Source of the DNA: Pseudomonas fluorescens
GTDB taxonomy: Bacteria > Pseudomonadota > Gammaproteobacteria > Pseudomonadales > Pseudomonadaceae
Length of the DNA: 64,000 nucleotides
NCBI RefSeq assembly: GCF_902497855.1
Contig: NZ_CABVHU010000020.1
Location: 1 to 64,000, forward strand
Direction of reading: 5' to 3'
The translations under genes and the position numbers were made by a program. Below are positions 52,490 through 61,542 of this stretch, piece after piece. Under the pieces are notes generated by a model. It had not been told where the DNA came from and did no database searches. It saw nothing but the letters and a program-made list of their open reading frames with translations. The number at the start of each line of letters is the position of its first letter. Positions within the stretch are counted from its first letter, which is position 1.

Positions 52490-53191
52490 ATGACTCAGCG
52501 CATTGTCGATCTAACCCTGACGCTCTCTGATAACATGCCGGCGCACAAACTTTTCCAGCGGCCAATCGTAGCGCCTCACCTCACTCACGAAAAATCTCTC
52601 GAACTCGGTCTGGGCGTGCCAGGTGATCCGATGACGTTCGCGACCACCTTCATCAGCACACTCGATCATATTGCGACTCACGTCGATGCGTTTTACCACA
52701 CCAGTCCAAACGGAGCTCCGGTTGATGAGATGCCCCTGTCCATGTTTATGGGCAAGGCCGTCTGCTTTGACATGACCCACGTCCCCGATCTGGGCGACAT
52801 CGATGTTGCCGATCTGGAGGCAGCCGAGGATGCCACGGGTGTGAAGGTCGACGGGCATATCGTGCTGCTGAATACTGGGTTGCACAAACGGCACTACCCC
52901 GACATCAAGGTTGTCTGGTCGAACCCTGGCCTGACCGCCGAGGCGACCCACTGGCTGGCCGACCGCGGCTCGAAGTTACACGGCGTGGAAGGGCCGTCCA
53001 CCGACAAGCCTTCCCATAACCTTTTCCCCAGCCACCGTGTTTGCCGAGACAGGGGGATCACCCACTACGAGTGGCTGGTGAACCTTGAAGAATTGGTTGG
53101 CAAAGGGGAATTCATGTTCTATGGCCCCCCGCTGAAGATCAAGAATGGCAGCGGCTCCCCTGTGCGCGCCTGGGCTGTTCTCGACGAGTAA
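52490..53191 (+). CDS. Metal-dependent cyclase/hydrolase (kynurenine formamidase-isatin hydrolase superfamily)
   Basis: The 233-residue protein belongs to the cyclase family (PF04199), which hydrolyses N-formyl, cyclic amide or related bonds using Mn or Zn. The metal motif HxATHxD appears in LDHIATHVDAFYH (about residues 63-75), followed by PVDEMPLSMFMGKAVCFD and the later GVEGPSTDKPSHNLFPSHR. The exact substrate is unknown. It opens an operon with a CobW-type GTPase and an amidase, 60 bases and about 1.2 kb downstream, which argues for a pathway cleaving C-N bonds. Confidence 0.88.
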   Translation: MTQRIVDLTLTLSDNMPAHKLFQRPIVAPHLTHEKSLELGLGVPGDPMTFATTFISTLDHIATHVDAFYHTSPNGAPVDEMPLSMFMGKAVCFDMTHVPDLGDIDVADLEAAEDATGVKVDGHIVLLNTGLHKRHYPDIKVVWSNPGLTAEATHWLADRGSKLHGVEGPSTDKPSHNLFPSHRVCRDRGITHYEWLVNLEELVGKGEFMFYGPPLKIKNGSGSPVRAWAVLDE

Positions 53192-53251
53192 CTGAACTTT
53201 CCAGTATCAGGGCGATGAGCTTCATCGCCCTATATCAAGTCAGGTGATGAT

Positions 53252-54343
53252 ATGAATGATTCGATCGATCAGGATCAGCGAATCCCGATAACTCTTCTCA
53301 CTGGGTTTTTGGGCGCCGGCAAAACGACGTTGGTTAACCGAATCCTGTCTAACCCCAATAAGGAGCGGGTGGCGGTCATCGTCAACGAGTTCGGCGAGAT
53401 CGGAATTGATGGCGATCTGATCAGCCGTGCTTCGGATGACATGCTCGAACTGAGCAATGGATGTATCTGCTGTTCGAGCAAGGACGACTTAATCGAGTCG
53501 CTGTATAAGTTGTACATGCGCAAATCCGGACTGCTCGAGCCGAAGATCGATTTCGACCGGATCGTGATTGAAACGACGGGGCTCGCGAACCCGGCGCCCT
53601 TGGCGCAGGCGTTCTACACCGACATGTCACTGAGCCTGACCTACCGGCTGGATGCAATCGTTACGCTTGTAGACGCCAAGCACATTAGCCTGCAGCTGAG
53701 AGACTGTCCTGAGGCCGAGCGACAAATCGCTCTGGCAGACAAGGTGGTGTTGAATAAGCGCGACCTGGTGAGCGATGATGAATTCGGCCAGGCCCTCGCC
53801 GCAGTTTCAAAACTAAACCCCTTCGCGCCAAAGGAGTTCACCTCCTTCAGTGAGATCGACATAGACCAGTTGCTTCGTGGGTCGTTCTTTGATCCGGCGA
53901 CCAAGAACGCCGACCTGAGTGGCTGGCTCGGGGGTAAGGAGCCGGAGGGGTGCGAGCATCACGGGGCAGATTGCCATTCTTGCCACCCTCACAAAGGCCA
54001 TCACCATACCGATGTGTCGGCCATAAGCCTGCGCGACTCGCGCGAGGTCGATTACCAGGAACTGATGAGCTGCCTCCTTCAGTTGACGGAGGAGTACGGG
54101 CCGAATCTCTACCGCATCAAGGGATTGATCAGGTTCAGCGGAGTAGGGCGGCTAGTGGTGCTCCAAGGCGTCCAAAACGTGTTCAGTCCATTGAGCTACG
54201 CCGATGCCTGGCCTGGAGGGGTAGCCGAAACTCGTCTGGTGATCATTGGCAAGGAGCTCGATCACAACAAAATCAGGGAACGGTTTGAGGCGTGCATCGC
54301 GAAAGCGCAACCGGTGCTGGATCGAGCTCTGGGAATGATTTGA
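53252..54343 (+). CDS. CobW/COG0523-type G3E GTPase, putative metal chaperone
   Basis: The 363-residue GTPase has the P-loop LLTGFLGAGKTTLVNRIL, the metal-binding CxCC motif in NGCICCSSKDDL, the G3 region ETTGLANPAP, NKRD and a CobW C-terminal domain (about residues 265-360). Between the domains lies a His/Cys-rich loop (CEHHGADCHSCHPHKGHHHT, about 234-253) that can hold Zn. Such proteins insert metal into partner enzymes. Here the partner is probably the metal-dependent cyclase or another operon member (inference). The stop lies 23 bases before the amidase start. Confidence 0.92.
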   Translation: MNDSIDQDQRIPITLLTGFLGAGKTTLVNRILSNPNKERVAVIVNEFGEIGIDGDLISRASDDMLELSNGCICCSSKDDLIESLYKLYMRKSGLLEPKIDFDRIVIETTGLANPAPLAQAFYTDMSLSLTYRLDAIVTLVDAKHISLQLRDCPEAERQIALADKVVLNKRDLVSDDEFGQALAAVSKLNPFAPKEFTSFSEIDIDQLLRGSFFDPATKNADLSGWLGGKEPEGCEHHGADCHSCHPHKGHHHTDVSAISLRDSREVDYQELMSCLLQLTEEYGPNLYRIKGLIRFSGVGRLVVLQGVQNVFSPLSYADAWPGGVAETRLVIIGKELDHNKIRERFEACIAKAQPVLDRALGMI

Positions 54344-54366
54344 CTCTGAAAAAGGCGCATCAAAGT

Positions 54367-55773
54367 ATGACTTCTTACCCATTCCGCTCGGCTCTGGACT
54401 TGCGTAACGCTATCACGAGCAAAGAGATTTCGCCCGTTGAGGTGGTGACGGCGGCCATCGATAGGATGCAGTCACTAGAACCACAGTTGAACGCATTTGT
54501 GACCCAAACTCCCGAACTTGCCTTGAGCGCCGCACGGGCTGCCGAGAAAACCGTGATGGCGGGGGAAAAGCTCGGCGCGCTGCATGGCCTCCCCATTTCG
54601 GTCAAAGATCTTATCTCGGTTGGCGGTGTGCGGCAGACTTTTGGGTCGCGTGTCATGGCTGAAAATATCGCCGCCTCGGATGCCCCTTCCGTGGAGCGGA
54701 TCAAGGCCGCAGGTGCCTGCATCATCGGGACGACCACCACCAGCGAATTCGGCTGCAAGGCGGTCGGCGATTCACCCATGACGGGAATCACTCGCAATCC
54801 GTGGAACCTGGGCAAGACCCCGGGAGGCTCAAGTTGCGGGGCCGCTGCCAGTGTAGCGGCCGGTGTGACACCCTTCGCTCTGGGCACAGATGGCGGCGGT
54901 TCGATTCGCACACCTGCGTCGTTCACGGGTTTGGTCGGTATCAAGGCTCAGTTTGCCCGGGTTCCGGTCTTTCCAACATCGGCGACGCCGACCTTGGCCC
55001 ATGTGGGCCCACTGGCCAGGACAGTGCGTGACAGCGCATTGCTGTTAGGGGTGCTCTCCGGCTTTGATCGGCGTGATCCGTTCTCGGTGAGCAGCGATGT
55101 CCCAGATTATCTAGCAGCCTGCGAGCTTCCCGTTAAAGGAATGCGTGTAGCCTGGAGCCCGACGTTAGGCTTTGCGAAACCTGATTCCGAGATCCTCCGG
55201 ATCACTGAAAACGCGGTGAGGATCCTGGAAAAGTTGGGTTGTGAAGTCATCCAGTTGGAGGAGGGGATTAGTATTGATCCCGCCAATATCTGGTTGTCCG
55301 AGTTCTACGCCGGCATCAGCACCCGATTGAGCGGGGCCATGCGTGATTCGCGAGATCTGCTGGATCCTGCACTTTGCGAAGTACTTGAGGCGGCCGGAGG
55401 CCAATCCTTCTCTTCTTATTACGAGAACGTCTTTGCACGTTACGCCTTTCGTGAAAAGGTGAGCGCGCTGTTCGAGTCTTTTGATTTGCTGCTATCGCCG
55501 ACCGTACCTATTGCGGCTTGTGATGTCGGGGTGGACGTTCCCCCGCAGTTCGGTGGTCGAAGTCTTTGCACTTGGCAGTACTACACCTATCCATTCAACG
55601 TGACAGGTCAGCCGGCGGCGTCGGTTCCGGTGGGCTTCACGGCGGCAGGCCTGCCTGTCGGTCTGCAGATAGTCGCAAAGGTGAACCAGGAGAAAGACAT
55701 CTTCCGTGCCGCCTCTGCATTGGAAGGTGAACAGTGCCTCTGGGATACAGTGCCGCCGGGGTTCGCGCAGTAG
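54367..55773 (+). CDS. Amidase-signature family hydrolase
   Basis: The 468-residue enzyme hydrolyses an amide. The Ser-cisSer-Lys triad is visible: Lys80 in PISVKDLI, Ser155 in TPGGSSCGAA and nucleophile Ser179 in GTDGGGSIRTP; the 24-residue Ser-Ser spacing is the family norm. The substrate is open. The ATG at 54367 starts MTSYPFRSALDLRNAI and replaces a longer open frame that runs back into the GTPase gene. It ends the three-gene operon before a strong terminator. The IclR gene converges on it. Confidence 0.92.
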   Translation: MTSYPFRSALDLRNAITSKEISPVEVVTAAIDRMQSLEPQLNAFVTQTPELALSAARAAEKTVMAGEKLGALHGLPISVKDLISVGGVRQTFGSRVMAENIAASDAPSVERIKAAGACIIGTTTTSEFGCKAVGDSPMTGITRNPWNLGKTPGGSSCGAAASVAAGVTPFALGTDGGGSIRTPASFTGLVGIKAQFARVPVFPTSATPTLAHVGPLARTVRDSALLLGVLSGFDRRDPFSVSSDVPDYLAACELPVKGMRVAWSPTLGFAKPDSEILRITENAVRILEKLGCEVIQLEEGISIDPANIWLSEFYAGISTRLSGAMRDSRDLLDPALCEVLEAAGGQSFSSYYENVFARYAFREKVSALFESFDLLLSPTVPIAACDVGVDVPPQFGGRSLCTWQYYTYPFNVTGQPAASVPVGFTAAGLPVGLQIVAKVNQEKDIFRAASALEGEQCLWDTVPPGFAQ

Positions 55774-55792
55774 CCTCTGAAAGTCGTGCATG

Positions 55793-55824
55793 AAAAAGGC
55801 CAGCTTGGGGAAGCTGGCCTTTTT
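55793..55824. terminator. Bidirectional terminator between amidase and IclR genes
   Basis: AAAAAGGCCAGCTT pairs with AAGCTGGCCTTTTT across GGGG. The A and T runs serve both convergent genes. Confidence 0.93.
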
Positions 55825-55840
55825 GTCTATCGGGAAGAAC

Positions 55841-56668
55841 CTAATTCATCAAACCACCTGATTGGTAGATCAGATTCTGGATTGTCCGAGATTCCTGCCG
55901 GAGCAGTGAGATGATCTCTTGGTGTTTCGCTGTCGAGATCGAGTCGCAGACCAAAGTGACGCTGAGGGCGCACAGTGGAGCGCCTTTGTGATCGTTGATC
56001 ACTGTACCCACTCCGCTGAAGCCAGGGATCAGGTTGCCGTCATGTACCGCGTAGCCGATATCTTGCGATTGGCGAATGATCTTCAACAGTTTCGGTGTAG
56101 AGAGGCCGCCGTATTTGATGAGGCGCTTTGCATTCAAATCGCAGAGGCGGGAGATTTCATCGTCCGGCAGGAGCATCATTAGCGCCAGGCTTCCAGCACC
56201 TACCCCCAGTGGCCGGTGAACCCCGATTTCGATGACGGGTGCGTTTACCGGCCGCGTGCCTTCGACGCGCTCGATGGAGATTGCATCGCGATTGCTTCTG
56301 ATGGTGAGGAAGGCCATCTCGCCAGTGGCCTCTGCCAGGCGGGCCATTGAAGGGCGGCACAAGGCCTTGAGCTTGAATTGTGTAGCGGCAGTCAGGCCGA
56401 GCTCGAAAAGCCCGTGACCAAGCATATAATGCCGTGTTACCGGATCCTGCATAACCAACCCCTCACGCACCAGGCACGAGAGTATTCGATGGATAGTCGG
56501 ACGTTCGAGTTTCAGGATGGTAGAGAGATCGGAGAGGCGAAGTCCTTGGTCGTTATAGGAGGCAATCTCGCGCAGGATATTGGCTGCGCGCTCGATACTT
56601 TGAGTTCCAGAAGGCTTGCCGCAAACGGGCTCGAACGTACAGGGAGCGTTATTGTCAGTCTCGAACAT
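55841..56668 (-). CDS. IclR family transcriptional regulator
   Basis: The 275-residue protein has an N-terminal winged helix (SIERAANILREIASYNDQGL, DLSTILKLERPTIHRILSCL) and the IclR effector domain (LARLAEATGEMAFLTIRSN, RDAISIERVEG, PLGVGAGSLALMMLLPDDE). The ATG at 56668 (MFETDNNAPC) is preferred over a start 28 codons upstream. It converges on the cyclase-CobW-amidase operon and is the nearest candidate regulator. Confidence 0.93.
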   Translation of the reverse strand: MFETDNNAPCTFEPVCGKPSGTQSIERAANILREIASYNDQGLRLSDLSTILKLERPTIHRILSCLVREGLVMQDPVTRHYMLGHGLFELGLTAATQFKLKALCRPSMARLAEATGEMAFLTIRSNRDAISIERVEGTRPVNAPVIEIGVHRPLGVGAGSLALMMLLPDDEISRLCDLNAKRLIKYGGLSTPKLLKIIRQSQDIGYAVHDGNLIPGFSGVGTVINDHKGAPLCALSVTLVCDSISTAKHQEIISLLRQESRTIQNLIYQSGGLMN

Positions 56669-57267
56669 GGGTAGTGTACCCCATACAGTAAAAGATAGTC
56701 TGTTAAGCGGAAACCAGAGCTTACCTTCCTGGTAAAGAGCGTTGGTTTCCAATCATACGCTTTAGCCTGACTAATGCGTGGAACATCCAATAAACAGAAA
56801 AAACACAACTTTCATTGCTTTGGGTACGAGCTACAGGATCTCTGCATTAGCGCCGTAGAGTATGTATTTATATATTTCAGCGACTGCCGAGATCATCGGC
56901 CTCGCTCAAAGCAGTGCTCAGTAAAGCATCATGGTGCCCGTCACGCCAGCTGCTTAGAAGCCCCGAGAGACAGTGATTTCACTCACTGCCTGAATCCGCT
57001 GAATCGTTTCCACAGGATTCCGCTGCCGACGCATCACATGCTGGAGTCCACCATAGCTGATGCGCTGCACTTGGTGAATGCCATGCTTGATGAAGTGAAC
57101 ACCGCCTGTCCGGGCATCGAAACTCGCTTCGAAATTGAGGGTGTGTCTGGTGAGGAGGAAGAGGATGCAAAGTCTACCGTTGAGCCCGTATAGGCGCCGA
57201 GACCTGGGAACCGGTCAGCAGGGTGTGATGGCTGGCCGCTTACGTCGGTTACAAGCATTTTGGTTGA
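56669..57267. other. Intergenic interval with one doubtful small frame
   Basis: This 599-base interval lies between the IclR and HxlR genes. A plus-strand frame ends at 57193 with a protein-like tail from 57040 (MLESTIADALHLVNAMLDEV, then an acidic end). No ribosome site or family was recognised, so it may be the remnant of a lost gene. Confidence 0.35.
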
Positions 57268-57600
57268 TCAATTAGCTGAATCAGCCCACTTCAACATTCC
57301 ATCAAGCACTGGACAAAGCTTTTGTCCCCATTCCGTCAGGCGATAATCTACTCGAGGCGGTTTTTCGTCGTAGACGGTACGTATCACCAGCCCATCCTGT
57401 TCCAGCCCCCGCAGTTGTTGAGCCAGCATTTTTTGAGAAATGCCACTGACAACGCGTTCAAGATCTGAAAAGCGTTGAATTTTGCCATCGAAAAGGTGAA
57501 ACAGAATGACCAGTTTCCATCTGCCACGCAGCAGTGCAAGTACGGCATTGACATCTTTGGCCGCTGAATCAGGCGTATAGATCTTGTTGTGGCTCATCAT
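57268..57600 (-). CDS. HxlR family transcriptional regulator
   Basis: The 110-residue winged-helix protein has the HxlR signature: LRGRWKLVILFHLFDGKIQR, FSDLERVVSGISQKMLAQQL, DGLVIRTVYDEKPPRVDYRL and TEWGQKLCPVLDGM. It lacks the usual N-terminal Cys. It diverges from an NTF2-like/short-chain dehydrogenase pair over 85 bases; HxlR regulators commonly control such adjacent oxidoreductase genes. Confidence 0.93.
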   Translation of the reverse strand: MMSHNKIYTPDSAAKDVNAVLALLRGRWKLVILFHLFDGKIQRFSDLERVVSGISQKMLAQQLRGLEQDGLVIRTVYDEKPPRVDYRLTEWGQKLCPVLDGMLKWADSAN

Positions 57601-57685
57601 AGTTACTTACTTTTTCGTGCGTTCTTGTCGAGTTTGGCCGAGGCGCTGATCATGAGTAACACTTGTCCATCAGGAGAGTAACCCG

Positions 57686-58012
57686 ATGAGTATCACTCGG
57701 CACCCAGCCATTGAAGCATATTTTACAAGTGAGACCGGCACCGACATCGGCACCTTAAAGGCGGTATTTACGCATGATGCGACTGTCCTGGATGAGGGGG
57801 AAACCATCATGGGTATTGATGCCATCGCCGCATGGAGAGCGGCTGCGAAAGCGAAGTACCAATACACTGCCGAACCCTTGGACAGTCAGGAGGACGAGGC
57901 GAAGTCGGTGATCAGCGTGCGGCTCTCCGGTAATTTTCCCGGCAGCCCTGCGGTAGTGACATATACCTTCAGTGTTAATGATGGAAAGATAAATGCCCTG
58001 GAGATTGGTTGA
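57686..58012 (+). CDS. NTF2/SnoaL-like protein
   Basis: The 108-residue protein is a small cone-shaped NTF2-like fold (HPAIEAYFTSETGTD, LKAVFTHDATVLDEGETIMG, IDAIAAWRAAAKAKYQY). Members include isomerases, hydrolases and non-enzymatic binding proteins; the role is unknown. AGGAG precedes the ATG. Its stop overlaps the next start by one base (TGATG), so translation with the short-chain dehydrogenase is coupled. Confidence 0.88.
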   Translation: MSITRHPAIEAYFTSETGTDIGTLKAVFTHDATVLDEGETIMGIDAIAAWRAAAKAKYQYTAEPLDSQEDEAKSVISVRLSGNFPGSPAVVTYTFSVNDGKINALEIG

Positions 58013-58791
58013 TGAGTGCCGATAATGGGCTGGAAGGTTGCCGCGCTCTTGTGACTGGAGGCACACAGGGGATAGGGAAGGCGGTCGTTCAAACGTTGCA
58101 GGGGCAGGGCGCCGACGTTCTTGCGACTTCCAGGCATCCTCCTGAATGGCTTTCAGACGAACATTTCTTCGCCGCGGACTTAACCACGCTGCACGGTTGC
58201 CAAGCCGTTGCCGGCGAAGTGCAACGGAGATGGGGCGGCATCGATATCATCGTCCATGTATTGGGTGGCTCCTCGGCCCCAGGCGGCGGATTCCAGGCTT
58301 TGACGGAGGAACATTGGAGCGCTGCGTTCGACCTGAATTTCTACCCCTCGGTTCGAATAGACCGCGCGTTGGCGCCCCTCATGGTTGCGCAACGTTCCGG
58401 GGTGATCGTTCATGTCACTTCGATCCAAAGCCAGTTGCCGCTTTGCGAGGCAACCACAGCGTACGCGGCCGCAAAAGCGGCGCTTTCAAATTACAGCAAG
58501 GCGTTATCCAAAGAACTCAGCCCGCAGGGTGTACGGGTAGTGCGGGTGTCTCCAGGATGGGTGGAAACGGAGGCTGCTGTTGGTTTGGTCAAGCGAATTG
58601 CGCAGTCAGGCGAGATTGACGAAGAGACAGCCAGGCAGTCTGTAATGGACTCCCTGGGGGGAATTCCCCTCGGTCGTCCCAACCAACCGCAGGAGGTTGC
58701 TGACCTTATCAGCTTTTTAGTTTCAGCCAAGGCAAGCGCCCTGACAGGTGTCGAGTACGTAATCGATGGCGGGACAATTCCTACTGTCTGA
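58012..58791 (+). CDS. Short-chain dehydrogenase/reductase
   Basis: The 259-residue SDR has the cofactor motif TGGTQGIGKAV, the structural motif NFY at the NAG-like position, a catalytic Ser in VTSIQSQ, Tyr and Lys in YAAAKAAL, and the end ALTGVEYVIDGG. Arg in TSRHPP after the second strand suggests NADP(H) preference (inference). The substrate is unknown. It is translationally coupled to the NTF2-like gene and under the divergent HxlR regulator. Confidence 0.92.
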   Translation: MSADNGLEGCRALVTGGTQGIGKAVVQTLQGQGADVLATSRHPPEWLSDEHFFAADLTTLHGCQAVAGEVQRRWGGIDIIVHVLGGSSAPGGGFQALTEEHWSAAFDLNFYPSVRIDRALAPLMVAQRSGVIVHVTSIQSQLPLCEATTAYAAAKAALSNYSKALSKELSPQGVRVVRVSPGWVETEAAVGLVKRIAQSGEIDEETARQSVMDSLGGIPLGRPNQPQEVADLISFLVSAKASALTGVEYVIDGGTIPTV

Positions 58792-58975
58792 GTATTGCGA
58801 TTTTGAGTGCCGCGCTAGTGGGAGTATCGGCATCAACGTACGGACCAAGACGCAAGGCATTGGTGACATAGGTTGAGTTACGTTTCTACATACTTGATTT
58901 AACATAATATACATTATACGTAATGCCGTATTCGGGGATCAGCCGAGTTGCACGCACATTTTGAGGAGATGATTC

Positions 58976-59030
58976 CCCTCAACCCTCAACCCTCAACCCT
59001 CAACGACATAACCCTCAACGACATAACCAC
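58976..59030. repeat. Short tandem repeat of CCTCAAC with a 15-bp echo
   Basis: CCTCAAC is repeated head to tail from about 58977, and then CCTCAACGACATAAC occurs twice. It lies just downstream of the DUF985 gene in a 268-base interval with no other feature. Confidence 0.8.
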
Positions 59031-59059
59031 CAACCCTCGACAACTTGACCACCAACCAC

Positions 59060-59581
59060 TCATTCACGTGCCAGCTTCTCAATCAACATCGAATGCTCCG
59101 GAAACCGCTGGCCAAGCTTCTCCCGAATCCCCATCTCCATATCCGCATAATCAAACCCTGGTGAAACCGCCTCACTAATCAATCCGTATCCCGCGAACCC
59201 ATCCAGCAGCTGCGAAGCTTTCCAGATTCCTCCAGGCACGTGCAGCTGTAAACATTCTCCTGCGAGAATATCGTTGCCCATCACGACAGTTTTCAATGTG
59301 CCGTCCGGATAAATCAGGCTGTACTGAATCGCATCGCCCAGATGGTAGTAATGCACGATGTCGGACCGGTTCAGGTGAAAGTAGCCGATCGGCGAATCGC
59401 GGGTCAGCAGATAATAAATGGAGCTCATCAAATACCGATGACCGCCAGCAGTCTCGACTGTGCAATGATCTGTCTGGAAGGTTCTGCGATAGAATCCACC
59501 TTCCATGTGGGGCTGGAGGTCGAGCGCAGCGACCACGTCTTGAGCCTTGGGAGTTTGGTTGTCGCGTCTGTTCTGAGCCAT
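59060..59581 (-). CDS. DUF985 cupin-fold protein
   Basis: The 173-residue protein belongs to the DUF985 cupin family: LQPHMEGGFYRRTFQ, SSIYYLLTRDSPIGYFHLNR, DIVHYYHLGDAIQY, LQLHVPGGIWKAS and LISEAVSPGFDYADMEMG. Members form RmlC-like barrels; the biochemical function is unknown. The ATG at 59581 has AGGTGG about ten bases upstream; the frame is open 20 codons further. It stands alone. Confidence 0.9.
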   Translation of the reverse strand: MAQNRRDNQTPKAQDVVAALDLQPHMEGGFYRRTFQTDHCTVETAGGHRYLMSSIYYLLTRDSPIGYFHLNRSDIVHYYHLGDAIQYSLIYPDGTLKTVVMGNDILAGECLQLHVPGGIWKASQLLDGFAGYGLISEAVSPGFDYADMEMGIREKLGQRFPEHSMLIEKLARE

Positions 59582-59810
59582 GGGGCAAGCCACCTGCCAG
59601 TGTTTAGAAATAAAGCCAGTAATTATAATTAAACTAAACATCTATTTAGTTGAGTTAATTGATCTGCTCATCAGACTAGTGTATCAAATGGTACGACGAT
59701 CGCACTTGAGTCCCCTTTCCTTCCATAGTTTTGAGGTCCAAAGACAAATAACCGCATTTGAGTTCCGCCCTATGGATCTTACTTGGTTACGCTGGCACGC
59801 ACCGCAAAAT

Positions 59811-59841
59811 GCAAAACGCCCAATGCAGCGCATCGGGCGTT
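59811..59841 (-). terminator. Terminator of the MHS transporter gene
   Basis: On the minus strand AACGCCC and GGGCGTT pair around a smaller nested stem (GATGC/GCATT) and run into TTTT. It lies 57 bases after the transporter stop. Confidence 0.75.
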
Positions 59842-59897
59842 AAGTGAAACAGGTGTAAACCATTCCAGGACCGGTAAAACTCACCAGCCCAAAATAA

Positions 59898-61241
59898 TCA
59901 GCGCAGTGGCAGGCCTTTGGTTTCTGGCATGCGCAGATAGACGACCGCACTGATGGCACTGATCACGGCCAGGTAGATCCAGAACAGGTGCCCGTAGCCC
60001 CACCCGGCCATCGCGGCCATGAGATATGGCGCGGTTCCACCAAACAGCGTCACGGACAATGCGTACGGCAAAGCGATACCGGTCACGCGAACTTCAGCCG
60101 GAAATTGTTCCGCCATGGTGACTGCAGAGGCTGCGCCGAACCCTGTCATGATGACCATGGAAATGGTCTGCAGGATGGTCACTTCCGTCAAGCTGATGCC
60201 TGCATGCAACAGACCGAAACTTGGCCAGGCCCACAGCATTGATGCGACGGCGAATGCAATCAGCACCGGCCGGCGACCGACACGGTCGGCAAGTCTGCCG
60301 GCAAAAGGCATCAGCACCAGCGATACCCCTACCGAGATCACGCCTGCCAGCAATGTTTCGCGGATCGACATTCCGGTGATCAAATGTACCTGCGAGGGAT
60401 AGCTCACCATCCATACATAATTCAGCAAGTTGCCGGCCATGGCGATGCCGATCACCCGCATCGCATCTTTCCTGTGGCTGAATAACAGCTCACGCAGAGG
60501 TCGTTTCTTGACGTTGGTCGCGGCGCGTGCCCTGAAGATTTCAGTCTCGCGCACCGACAGGCGGATCCACAGCACGATCAGTCCCATCAGGGCGGCAATG
60601 ATAAACGCAACGCGCCAACCCCAGTCGTTCAACGCATCGTCATTGCCCAGTGATGCCAGGCCAAAGCCCAGGAGGAACGAGACCATGGTCCCGGCATTGA
60701 TCGCAAACCATTGCCAGGAGCCGGCGAATGCGCGCCGGTGTGCAGGTGCCGACTCGATCAAAAACGCCGAAGCGGAGCCGAACTCACCGCCAGCGGAAAA
60801 CCCCTGGACCAGGCGCGCAAAGACCAGAATGATCGGAGCGGCAATTCCGATGCTGTCGTAGTTGGGGCAAAGCCCGATGACCAGCGAGGCCAGCGACATC
60901 AGCAGGATAGAAAGCGTCAAGCCTTTCTTGCGGCCGTAGCGGTCGGCTATCTGGCCGAGAACCGCACCACCGATAGGCCGCATGATGAAACCGACGGCAA
61001 AGATCGCCAACACCGACAGCAAGCTGGTAAGGCCATCCCCAGCCGGGAAAAACTGGCGGGCAAGAATGGAAGAAAACGTGGCGTATATCACCCAATCGGT
61101 ATATTCGACGATGGTGCCGAGCGTTGCGGCGACAATGGCCTTTTTTTCACCATAAGTCAGTTGTCGGCCTTGAACATTCGCACTGGCGCCTGATGCAGAC
61201 TCCGGCGCCAGTGCACTCATCAAACTATTGTCGTTACTCAT
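59898..61241 (-). CDS. MFS transporter, metabolite:H+ symporter (MHS) family
   Basis: The 447-residue carrier has twelve helices and MHS-family signatures: TLGTIVEYTDWVIYATFSSI in helix 1, FIMRPIGGAVLGQIADRYGR, RLVQGFSAGGEFGSASAFLI, and ADRVGRRPVL in the second half. Members import ketoglutarate, shikimate, proline/betaine or dicarboxylates; the substrate here is unknown. It diverges from the aldehyde dehydrogenase gene over 301 bases, so the two may belong to one pathway. Confidence 0.92.
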   Translation of the reverse strand: MSNDNSLMSALAPESASGASANVQGRQLTYGEKKAIVAATLGTIVEYTDWVIYATFSSILARQFFPAGDGLTSLLSVLAIFAVGFIMRPIGGAVLGQIADRYGRKKGLTLSILLMSLASLVIGLCPNYDSIGIAAPIILVFARLVQGFSAGGEFGSASAFLIESAPAHRRAFAGSWQWFAINAGTMVSFLLGFGLASLGNDDALNDWGWRVAFIIAALMGLIVLWIRLSVRETEIFRARAATNVKKRPLRELLFSHRKDAMRVIGIAMAGNLLNYVWMVSYPSQVHLITGMSIRETLLAGVISVGVSLVLMPFAGRLADRVGRRPVLIAFAVASMLWAWPSFGLLHAGISLTEVTILQTISMVIMTGFGAASAVTMAEQFPAEVRVTGIALPYALSVTLFGGTAPYLMAAMAGWGYGHLFWIYLAVISAISAVVYLRMPETKGLPLR

Positions 61242-61542
61242 TTCTACGGCTCCCGTGGGCGCTATTATTATTGACCTTTAGTGGCGGCCTTGTTACGGGT
61301 TAATACTGCTATTTACCCGCGCTCCGGTGAATCGAGATTTTCGCGCTGCATCGTTGACTAAATCTCAATGCATAGGCATCTATTGAATATTTCAGGTTAT
61401 TTGAAATCGTTTGATATTTGCTCAATCGCCAACGCCATAAAACTCAGTTGAGCAATTTGAGGCCGCTGGATGTAATAGGTATTCGTAATGGAGTTTTAAA
61501 CAATAAAGACGAGCCTCACTGCAGTTTCAGAGGAGACACACA

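Noticed and set aside
58948..59178. 76-codon frame with Asn/Pro/Thr repeats
   Set aside because: It translates the CCTCAAC tandem repeat and runs antisense into the DUF985 gene.
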